Positions 1 through 8,100 of a stretch of 16,725 bases of DNA are shown here, in pieces. The translations under genes were made by a program, and so were the position numbers. Numbering within the stretch: the stretch's first letter is position 1; each line of letters starts with the position of its first letter. This DNA comes from Goniomonas avonlea (taxonomy: Eukaryota > Cryptophyceae > Goniomonadida > Goniomonadaceae). The notes under the pieces are model-generated. The model worked only from the letters and a program-made list of their open reading frames with translations. It searched no databases and was not told the origin of the DNA. Location of the stretch: the NCBI GenBank assembly GCA_003573635.1, contig QUTJ01031749.1, positions 1 to 16,725 of the forward strand, read 5' to 3'.

Positions 1-196
1 AGGGAGGAGTGGGAGATGGCAGGTTGGGAGGGCAGGAAGAAGGCAAGGGAGAAGGAGAAGGAGAGGGAGAAGGAGAAGGAGAGGGAGAAGGAGAAGGAGA
101 AGGAGAGGGAGAAGGAGAAGGAGAGGGAGGGATGAGTGGACAGGGAAGGGAGGCCAGAGGGGGGAGAGAGCGCGTGCAATAGAGCGAGCGAGGGGA
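1..196. repeat. Purine-rich (GGAGAA/GGGAGA) low-complexity tract
   Basis: The plus strand is almost entirely A and G, built from GGAGAA and GGGAGA hexamers, clearest at 46-130. Read on the minus strand this is a pyrimidine tract just downstream of the last visible exon of the 302-2195 gene. It could therefore be an intronic polypyrimidine stretch or 3' flank. No coding sequence is supported here. Confidence 0.9.
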
Positions 197-2195
197 TCAG
201 AGAGGTTCGTGGCGGTGTTCCGAGCAGGTGAGCGCGCAAAATTTCTCGTAGTCAGTCTCGAGCTCCAACACACACACGCGCGACCAGAAGACAGTTCGCA
301 CCTCCACCACAGCTCCAGTCTCCGTATTCAGGGAGTAAACAGTGTGAGGCTCCAACGTGTACGCAAACGCGAATTGTCCGTTCCAGTCAAAACCAACGAA
401 GTTTTTCTCCGTGGGTCGCCGTGACAAGGCTACTTCGACGGGCGCGGCAGTGGCCACGGCGGGCTGCGTGACACAAAGTGTGAGAGGGAGGTTGGGACTT
501 GACACCAACAACTGACGTGAACGACTTGACACTTGACTGGCATGACTTGGAAGGCAACTCGCCAGACAACTTGCAAACCGGGGCTCGAGTGACACCTTGC
601 GCGCACGAGAGAGAGCACACACACAAACATGCAGAGGGAGAGGGAGACAAAAAGAGAGAAAGAGCGCGCGCGGAAGAGAGAGAGAGGAGGGAGAGAGGGA
701 GAGGGAGGGAGAGGGAGAGGGAGAGGGAGGGAGAGGGGGCGAGAGGGAGAGGGAGGAGGGAGGGAGGGAGAGAGACAGCGAGGAGGGCGTGAGGGAGGGA
801 GAGGGAGAGATCACCGAGGCGATTTGGCGGCCTGGAGCACCGGGATGCGCAGACACGGCGTACACCGCAGACAAAGCCAGCAACTGCTGCGTCACTCTCC
901 CCAGCAAGCGCCCAGAGTTGGCATTGAAGAACAGGAACTGCTGCCGGCCCACGGTCACAACTCGAGGGTCCTGCGCTCCGAGGGCTCCTGGAACTTCGGT
1001 TCAGCAACGCAGTGTCGTTAGCAACTGAGACGCAGTGCTTTTCTCCCATGTCGCTGCTTCGCGCATCTCTCAGCCTGACAAACTTGGAGATATTCAAAGC
1101 AAAACGAAGTGGGATCGTGCAGAGTGCTTTCTCCTTCAAGTTACTCAAAGAGAGATGGACCGTGCCCGCACTGGAGATATTCAAAGCAACGAAGTGGAAT
1201 TGTGTGGAGTGCTTTCCCTGTGTCACGCACCTCTCTGCGCGGCAAACTTGGAGATGTTCAACGGGAGTCGGACCGCGTCCGCACCAACAGCCCAGTTCCC
1301 GTCGGGTTGAGACACAAGGGCGCCGTCCCAGAGGACTGACGGCGTGCGCTGCCACTTGAACTTGTCCGTCAGGTCATGCTCCCGGAACGCAACCTGGCCA
1401 TGCGGTGAGATTGTGTCCACCTTGGCTGCGTGCATGCGCGCGGGCGGGTTCGTGGTGGGTGTGGTGTGGGTGTGGGTGTGGTGTGGGTGTGGGTGTGCGG
1501 GTGCGGGTGTGTGGGTGTGGGAGTGGTGTGTGCATGCGCGCGGGCGTGTTCGTGGGTGCGGGTGTGCGTGTGCGTGTAGCGCGCGAATACTGCCAGCTGG
1601 GCGTGGGCGTGTGCGCGTGCGGCCTGTGTGCCTTGCCAAAGCCTCTCGCTCGTGGCGTGCATGTGGATATGGATGTGGATGTGGTGTATGTGCATCTGCA
1701 CGTATGCATGCGGATGTGGATGTGGATGTGGATGTGTGCATGTGTATGCGTATGCGTGCATGTATGTATGCGGATGTGTATGTGGATGTGTAGGTGTATG
1801 TGTGGATGTGGAAGGTGGATGTGTGGATGTGTGGATGTGCAGGTGGTTGTGTATGTGCATGTGTGACACCGGCAAGCAACCAGGTCAGTTGTCGCTGTCA
1901 AGTGACTCCTTGACCCACAGCAAGGCCCAGTACCCAAGCATGCATATGCACGTGCATGTGTCAAGTGACTCTTTGACCCACAGCAAGGCCAGTACCCGTG
2001 ACAGCAACAAGGAAACGCACACGAAACTCCCGAGCGTCGGAAAGGTACATGCAGGGGTTGAGGAACACCCCGAGCCCCCACCCCGATGAATGTCCGGACA
2101 GGTGTCCCAGTGACAGCACTGCATCGCGGAGCGGGGGGTAAGGGACTGCACCCGCCAGCCGGGCCAGCGCTGGCGTCGGGTCGTTAGCCAGTACG
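197..2195 (-). CDS. Partial multi-exon gene of unknown function (3' part)
   Basis: Four minus-strand exons join in one frame: 2195-1978, 1425-1231, 987-815 and 463-302 (or through to the TGA at 197-199). Splice phases agree at each join (1, 1, 0). Donors are gtcaaa, gtgcgt and gtgatc; acceptors are cgcag, tccag and cgcag. Exon text looks protein-like, for example FLNPCMYLSDAREF, DGNWAVGADAV and VTVGRQQFLFFNANSG. I recognise no family. The last exon ends in YSLNTETGAVVE followed by gtgcga. Either the gene splices there and continues past the left edge, or it reads 35 more codons to the TGA. The 5' end is not found: exon 2195 begins at an acceptor that lies inside a tandem array, so upstream exons or a start could be in the 2.2-3.1 kb repeats. 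It could also be the 3' part of the Ig-like gene upstream on the same strand. Introns are 552, 243 and 351 nt and filled with simple repeats, unlike the short introns of the neighbouring genes. Confidence 0.55.
640..812. repeat. Second purine-rich (GAGGGA)n tract, intronic
   Basis: A run of GAGAGAGGGAGAGGGAGG repeats on the plus strand. On the minus strand it is a CTCCCTCTCC tract immediately after the donor at 814 of the unknown gene, so it fills the 5' half of the 464-814 intron. Plus-strand open frames through it are only Arg/Glu/Gly repeats and are not genes. Confidence 0.88.
1035..1264. repeat. Three tandem copies (about 76-87 bp) overlapping an exon end
   Basis: The core TTGGAGATATTCAAAGC recurs near 1085-1101, 1171-1187 and (diverged) 1248-1264. 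The AGTGCTTT core recurs near 1033, 1124 and 1208. The copy at 1231-1264 encodes the end of an exon of the unknown minus-strand gene (reading NISKF). The other two copies lie in the following intron. In those copies the GT corresponding to the donor at 1230 is no longer present, so they should not act as donors. Confidence 0.75.
1448..1866. repeat. GT-rich variable tandem repeat (GTGTGGG, then TGTGGATG)
   Basis: The first half (1448-1580) has many GGG runs in GTGTGGGTGTGG repeats. The second half (1660-1866) is TGTGGATG/TGTATG repeats. The whole tract sits inside the 1426-1977 intron of the unknown minus-strand gene. The apparent open frames are Cys/Gly/Val or His/Thr repeats typical of low-complexity DNA. 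Confidence 0.9.
1898..1998. repeat. Tandem duplication (about 62-63 bp) over a 5' splice site
   Basis: The segment around GTCAAGTGACTCCTTGACCC (with CACAGCAAGGCC after it) at 1898 recurs at 1961 with a few changes. The second copy holds the end and donor (1976-1977) of exon 1978-2195 of the unknown minus-strand gene. The first copy repeats that exon end and donor inside the intron. Using the intronic donor would add an in-frame TGA, so the donor at 1977 is preferred. Confidence 0.75.
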
Positions 2196-2541
2196 CTGGT
2201 GTGAACAATGAACAGACCTCCCCCCCATTCGCGATCAAAAAGGGATCTATCACCGAGCAACGAACAGAGGCCAGAGACAGCACGGTATCGCGCGGGGGGT
2301 AAGGGACTGCACCCGCCAGACGGGCCAGCGCTGCGCTGGTGTGAACAATGAACAGACCCCCCCCCCATTCGCGATACAGGATCTATCACTGAGCAACGAA
2401 CAGAGGCCAGAGACAGCACTGCATCGCGGAGCGGGGGGTAAGGGACTGCACCCGCCAGGCGGGCCAGCACTGGAGTCGGGTCGTTAAGCAGTACGCTGGT
2501 GTGAACAATGGAGTCAGGTCGTGAGCCAGTACGCTGGTGTG
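2109..2541. repeat. Tandem array of about 137-164 bp units with a 3' splice site
   Basis: Three units start near 2109, 2273 and 2411, followed by a short fragment at 2511-2541. Shared blocks are GGGGGGTAAGGGACTGCACC, CGCTGGTGTGAACAATG, CCCCCCATTCGCGAT and GAGCAACGAACAGAGGCCAG. The middle unit lacks about 24 bp. On the minus strand each unit holds the acceptor TTCACACCAG and, in two units plus the fragment, the start of the exon that follows. The array is therefore a repeated intron end plus exon start. Confidence 0.85.
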
Positions 2542-2560
2542 ATTTTTTTCTGTACCGATG

Positions 2561-2584
2561 TCTATCTATCTATCTATCTATCTC
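2561..2584. repeat. TCTA tetranucleotide microsatellite
   Basis: About six tandem TCTA units (TCTATCTATCTATCTATCTA and one more), followed by CTCGAGAGAG. It marks the boundary between the 2.1-2.5 kb array and the minisatellite beyond. Confidence 0.9.
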
Positions 2585-2659
2585 GAGAGAGCGAGACGCA
2601 CCCTGGGCAGGGCTGGTCGGAGGGCCAGTGGACGCGGCAAGTGTGAATGTAACCCAACC

Positions 2660-3350
2660 AACAGGCGCCGGGCGAGGGAAGGGAATTTCTTGGTCTAGGT
2701 CTGGCGGAAGGACCAACTCTGCGGTGACCTGCCATGCACCTCAGAAACGTCTACAGAATTTCAGGGAACAACCAGCAGGCGCCGGGCGAGGGAAGGGAAT
2801 TTCTTGGTCTAGGTCGGGTGGAAAGGACGAGACCTGCCATGCACCTCATAAACCTCCTGCACTTTTTAAACGACTACAGAACGCCTTTCTCACAATCCAG
2901 GGAGCCTCTAATAATAACATCGACAGAATGCCTGTTACAACTCCAGGATTCTCTAATATTAAACGTCTACAGAAGGCCTTTCTCAGAGCTCCGGCAGACT
3001 CCGCGGTGACCTGCCATGCACCTCATAAACGTCTACAGGATGCCTTGACTCATACAACAGGGAACCTCTCAGAATAAGCATCGAATGCCTTTTACAACTC
3101 CAGGATTCTCTAATAATACACATTAGCCAGGGAGCCCCAGAATGCCCCATGTCACACCCAGGGAGTCCCAGAATGCCCCATGTCACACTAGGCTCCCTTT
3201 TCATTTAACGGTGCCGAATCAACTACTTTCTTGCCATTTCCTTCCATCCCTGAACTTTGCCAATAAACGACTCCTGCAAAGACAAGGGGATTCCTGATCA
3301 AATCCTCGCGCAAATACAACAGAATTCCTGATCTCTGTCAACGATAACGT
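2660..3350. repeat. Degenerate minisatellite, about 46-50 bp units
   Basis: Units share AAACGTCTACAGAATGCC, then TTTCTCACAACTCCAGG, then GAGCCTCTAATAATA in varying combinations (about eight recognisable units between 2740 and 3185). There is also a two-copy block GGCGCCGGGCGAGGGAAGGG, TTGGTCTAGGT at 2664 and 2779. The two most regular copies, about 31 bp, are at 3128-3158 and 3159-3188 (CCAGAATGCCCCATGTCACA). A 34-35 bp near-duplication of GATTCCTGATC and AAATACAACAGAATTCCTGA follows at 3285-3333. It overlaps the proposed last exon of the secreted protein gene. Confidence 0.75.
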
Positions 3351-4977
3351 TCGACTCAGTAACTACAGTAAATCAAATACCTCATGCCGGCCAGCCACAA
3401 GCCCTTGGAGCTGCGTACACACACGTCCAGTCTCCTCGTCCGTCGTGTAGTCCGGAACAGGAATCCCGTTCGCGTGGAACGCATAGGTGGCAGACAAAAA
3501 GTCTGGAAACGTATTGAACCCAGTGGCCGCCACGCAAGCGGTCATGGTGCCTGACGGTGGGAGAGGGTGCACCACACCGCCCTGTGTCACGCCGTCGGTT
3601 CCTAAGCGCGAGAACAAAGCGGTCTACCTACGCGATTGCTTTCGTATCTATGCGGACCTTATCTGATACCGATTCATGATTTCGACAAGGTATCGCAAGA
3701 AACACTCGCGAGGCAGACACAGACCACCTCTGACTACCACTGGGCGGTTTAAAGCATCGGATTGTCAAGTAAATTCAGTGAATCGACGTTGAGCTGTTGC
3801 TACCTGAGGGGAAGTGAACTCCAGCATCGGGTACCAGTTGAAGAAGAACTCCATTTTGAGAATTGGATCCCCGTCAGGCCGCCGAACCTGGGTACCGTCA
3901 CAAGCAACCAAGTGGATCTGCATAGCACAAGTCAACGTAAAATTGGACAAATGTAGATCAGAACATGAGGCCAACGAGACTTGCGCAATATTAGGTGAAT
4001 TCATGGTCAGCTGTGAGGGGCAGGAGACCGCGAACGTGGGACGAAATGAGAAATAGAGGTTTACCTCAAGCCAGTGGCGGCCTCGACCACACTGCTGGAT
4101 CTCAACCTCAGCCTGCGTGGTCAAGATGTCAAAAAAGGTCACCGACGATTTGGGCAAAAAGCACTGACCTCCTGCTGTTCCACACGGGCGCGCTCTTGGC
4201 CATCAAGCACAACCACTGCTTCTCCACGCCCTGTAGCATGTTAGGTTTGCACCTCGACTCCAGCCGTTGTGTGCTCGTGCAGTGCATGCCTACCCGGTCC
4301 AATGTCGAAGGCATGGACAGAAAATTGAAGCCATAATGTGTCGCGAAGTTCATCGTACTCCAAGCCATCGGCGCCAGATGCTAGTTCGACACGAGGGAAT
4401 TCTTGATACTTATTTACCTCAGGTACACACTGTCTGGGCACTGCCACGGCCGTGAGGTCACCACTCACGAAATTTAGGCCAGGCGGCTTGCCTGAGGCTG
4501 GCACAGGCGGTGCAGCTCCCTTCGCTGCTGAAAAGTGGGGTCAATTGGTATTAGGCAGCTAATAACAGTTGCGCACATAGTGCAGGGGAGTCCACAACCG
4601 TGAACTTCACCAATGCCCGAGGGCCGAGGAGAGCACCCTCTTCATCGGCGAGGGCAACTCCAAACTTGTGAGGACCAGGACTCATCCCGGAAATGACAGC
4701 AAACCCTCTTATATCAGGAATTGTCAACACCCTCTTCCCATCAACAAAAACCGCCGCCTGTCCTGTCACAGGGTTGAGGCGAATTCTGGGATTCGGAACA
4801 CGAACCTGTCGCAGGGTATCCCTGAATATCGAACTCGAGACGCACATCCCCGTCCAAGGACACCACGCGCTGACCTTCAGTGGGACTGGTGATGGTCACA
4901 ATCGGACCACACAAGATGCTAGGAACCAGCCAAGCGCAGACAAGCCCCCAGCAAACAAGGCAGGCAGTGGCCCGCAT
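3188..4977 (-). CDS. Secreted protein with Ig-like beta-sandwich domains, ten exons
   Basis: Minus-strand exons: 4977-4806, 4762-4577, 4527-4294, 4230-4169, 4112-4065, 4010-3981, 3917-3804, 3729-3670, 3623-3381 and 3334-3188 (stop TAG). Phases agree throughout and give 431 residues; introns are 43-74 nt. The N-terminus, MRATACLVCWGLVCAWLV onward, is a signal peptide with a likely cut after SILC. Two Ig-like folds are suggested by the repeated pattern FDIQGYPATGQAAVFVDG and FSVHAFDIGPGRGEAVVVLDG-type strands, each followed by a GPH or GRH turn and alternating hydrophobic strands. A third may be FHANGIPVPDY with VAGRHE. I cannot name a family and see no enzyme motif. Exons down to 3804 are well supported. 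Introns 4011-4064 and 3918-3980 are multiples of three without stops and could be retained. Exon 3729-3670 and the last exon, which lies in repeats, are less certain. It is divergent from the cohesin loader. Confidence 0.68.
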
Positions 4978-5114
4978 TTGCCTTTCGCTTATCGAGGTTG
5001 AAGTGGCGTAACGTAAACGTTTTGGCGGGAACTGTCAAGTCAAAAGTTTTTCCGGCTCTCCCAGCTTGAACAATCGAACTTGGGGCAGAAAGGGCTTGGG
5101 CTTCGGAACCACCA
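4978..5114. promoter_or_regulatory. Bidirectional promoter with consensus E2F site
   Basis: Only 137 bp separate the two start codons. TTTTGGCGGGAA at 5020-5031 matches the E2F/DP consensus TTTSSCGS exactly, including the GGGAA flank. It lies about 43 bp from the secreted-protein start and 84 bp from the cohesin-loader start. A short palindromic AACGTAAACGTT is just beside it (5010-5021). No TATA box is evident. Both genes could share this control region. E2F control of an S-phase cohesin gene would make sense, but binding is inferred. Confidence 0.6.
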
Positions 5115-8100
5115 ATGAACGTGTTCACACACGTCAACGGCATTGCCACTGCAGTGCCGGTGCCTGCGTTGCAATGCGGGCCTTTACAGCTTGTGGAGCA
5201 CTCCACTGAATTGGAGCGGTTGCAGTCCTCCGGTCACGACGTCCTGCAGGGAGTGTACAAAGTGCTCCACGGTGCTAAAATTGACGCGTGAGTATTTGAG
5301 GTTCACCCCCCATGTAGTAATTGCATGTGCAGGAATTTGAACAGAGTTGGCAACGGTTTGCAAGCCATTCCGCACACATCTGAGTCTGCACCTGTCTTGG
5401 CGCGGCTCGTCGGACAGTTCCCGGATCTCGCCGGGTTGCTGCAGGAGCCTACAGCAGTAAAGGGCATCCAAAAAAATCTTGCTCCGACCTCTGTCCCCCT
5501 TGGATCTACCCCATTGGCTCGTACTAATTTTTGCCAATCTGCCACTCCCAACGTCAATCCCATCAACGACGCCAGAGGTATGCGCTGTTGCCTTGAGTTT
5601 TTTTTGAGATGTTTCAACAGGCACCAATCCCCCCAAAGGCGTTGTGTTGAAACCTGCGACTGGTCATGCTCCTCCTGGGGTTGTACATGCCCCGCCTCCC
5701 GGCGGCTATGCTCCTCCTGGAGTCATTGGGGAAGCACCACCCGGATATGCTCCGCCTGGGGTAATCGGGGAAGCACCACCTGGCTACGCTCCACCTGGGG
5801 TCATGGGGGAAGCACCACCAGCTGATTACATGGATGTTGATAGGCAGCCAAGCGCGACCCGCTTGCCAGGTCCTTCTCCACGAGAGAGCGGCACTCCGAG
5901 TGGACGTAAGCGCACACCGAGTGCGAAAGCTGCTGCTGCGTCGGTCGCCATGCCCCAGGGAGTCCCCGTCATAAAAGTTTCAACACCTAAAAGTGCGTTC
6001 GACATTGTACTGTACCCCCCTTCTCATACGGCTCTCAGCTCCCAAGCCTCGGCCAGTCAAGGTGCAGGAGCGCAGTATGCCGGTCCTCCCAGGTATATTT
6101 TTGGTCAATTTCGTGAGGCGGCCCTTTCTAAAGAACACATCAGCGCCCGATGCTGTGGAGGCACTCGAAGCGATGCTGCAGGAAGCCACAGAACAATATG
6201 ATAAGGGTGCGGGGGCGGAGGAATTGTATGCGATCGGGGCAACCATTGCCAAGTTTCGCAATGCTGGCACTCTGTGTCAGGTACTCTGCTGTCTGCTTCT
6301 CGCATTATGATACTAATGACGATATTTAGGTTGGCACTCTGTATTTGAGCGAATGTTACCGAGTGTGGGAGTCCATCATCAAGGCAAGCATCAAGGCCAA
6401 AGGCAAGCACGCCAGAGATGAGGTATTGACTTGTTTTGCCCTTCCGTTGATTTTTTATGGTCCACTGCAGGAGGTGTTGGCAGGTCTGGACGCGTGCATT
6501 GCTCTGATCAATATTGTAACTGCTGATGGCATTGCTCCACAGCTTTTTGTCGAGGAGGTGCGGTTCTGCTCTAGTCTTCTCTTCTTCTCAGGTCTGATCG
6601 AATCGTCCAGACACTCCAGACTGTCGTGGAATGCGTGTCGCACCACATGACGCGTACTATCATGCCGAAGTTTGAGGGCTTCGCTGGTGCCCCAGACCCC
6701 GCTACGCCTGGGGGAGAAGCCGCCGAGAGTACGTCAAGTTGAGTCACCGCGAAATGTCGTCTTTGACCATACCTACAGTGAATGAGGATGAGGCCCCCTT
6801 GACCAAATCTGCGAAAAAGAGGAAAGCGGCACCAAAGAAATGGCAGAAGAGTCCGGAGTCTCTAGAACAATTCAACAAGATGGTTCATTTATTTTCAAGG
6901 CTGGAGGAGCTCGTTCGCAAAGTGCAATTGCAGGACACTGTGGTGCATCAAATATGCACCGCCGCGCTCGCCACACTTCCCGGGGAGCGAATTAAAGACT
7001 TACAGATCCAGGCCGTTCCCTTGCTCCGTGCGGTTTTTGCACGGTATCCGCAGAGTGAGATCCGAGGATGGGTTGTGCAAGAAATTCTCAACACCTCCGA
7101 CGAGACTCCACGCACTGCCAAGTCACTGCGTCAGTATCGAGTGGAAGTGGGCGAAGCGTTTAAGGATGTCCAAGTGTCTACTGCCTTGGTACTCCAGTTG
7201 ATTCAATGCGCGACGGCTCCCCCATCCGGTGCTGGGAACACCAACACAACCGGTGCGAGTGTGTTGGAGCATGAGGAGTTTAATTCAGATTCTTTGGCTG
7301 CGTCTCGCTGCTCTCGATCCTAACCGAAGACAGGTGACGACCAAGCTCGAGATCCATCATCAGAACTACTTGTGCGCATTGTGGTGGATACTCTGATGCG
7401 GCGGTGCGACCCCGCTCAACGTTGCCGTTATTTCACTGACTCCAACAGGTTTGAACTCAAAGGTCAAAGGAAAGATGATCTTGGCAAGAGCAAAGAGAAC
7501 AAGGCGTTCATCTCCGAGCTTGTAACCGATCTGATGGAGCTCCTTAACCTTCCGGATTGGCCTGCGGCAGAACATCTCCTCCATGAGCTCACCATTCGTT
7601 TGCAACGCTTCACTCGAAACACGTGTGTTGTTCTTTCCTCTTGTGCTGGAGCTGAGCCGTAACCAGTGGGAAGGACATCTTGTACCGCACCTTTTGTCTT
7701 GACCTTGTTGGCGCCATTGCTGTGCGAATCAAGCGCGAGATCTCTACGATCTCACGCCTCCAGGCGGCCAAGCCTGCTTCGAAGAAGGTCCGTTGAACAC
7801 AACTCACATGGAGCGACCTCCTTCCCCGAGATACTCAACTTGTTGCAGGGTGGGGATGCTGGAAGTGAGGCAGAGATGGTGATGGCGTGCGTGTGTGGCC
7901 GTGCAGACCCAGACAAACACGCCCTTGACTGCGACGCTTGCCACCAGTGGTTTCATAGCGAATGCGTGAAAGTTGACACCCAGTAAGTCCCGCGGAAGGG
8001 GACTGTCATCTGTGTTGAAACTTTCGCAGACACCCCCCCGAGAGATGGTACTGCGAGGCATGCGACGTTGGTGTGCGCATGGGCCAATACCAGCAGCTGC

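Noticed and set aside
499-1028. Plus-strand Arg/Glu/Gly-rich open frames
   Set aside because: They are translations of (GAGGGA)n repeats, with no stops only because of composition.
387-1355. Long minus-strand open frame of 322 codons
   Set aside because: It crosses the purine tract and several splice sites in a frame different from the exons. The frame is Ser/Pro/Leu low complexity and only its overlap with real exons looks protein-like.
1448-1580. Internal telomere-like repeat
   Set aside because: GTGTGGG runs vary in spacing and match no regular telomere unit; the tract sits inside a gene.
1223-1879. His/Thr/Pro-rich minus frame and Cys/Gly/Val-rich plus frames
   Set aside because: They are translations of the GT-rich repeat. 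Only the last part (about 1231-1425, minus) is accepted, as an exon.
2508-3077. Plus-strand open frame of 189 codons in the minisatellite
   Set aside because: It consists of repeated unit translations (AVTCHAPHKRLQ) with no other support.
2109-3190. CRISPR array
   Set aside because: Repeats are degenerate, contiguous and without unique spacers, and the setting is eukaryotic.
7321-7323. Premature TAA in SCC2
   Set aside because: It is part of the branch-point-like CCTAACC inside an intron of 81 nt (multiple of three), so the frame before and after is the same.
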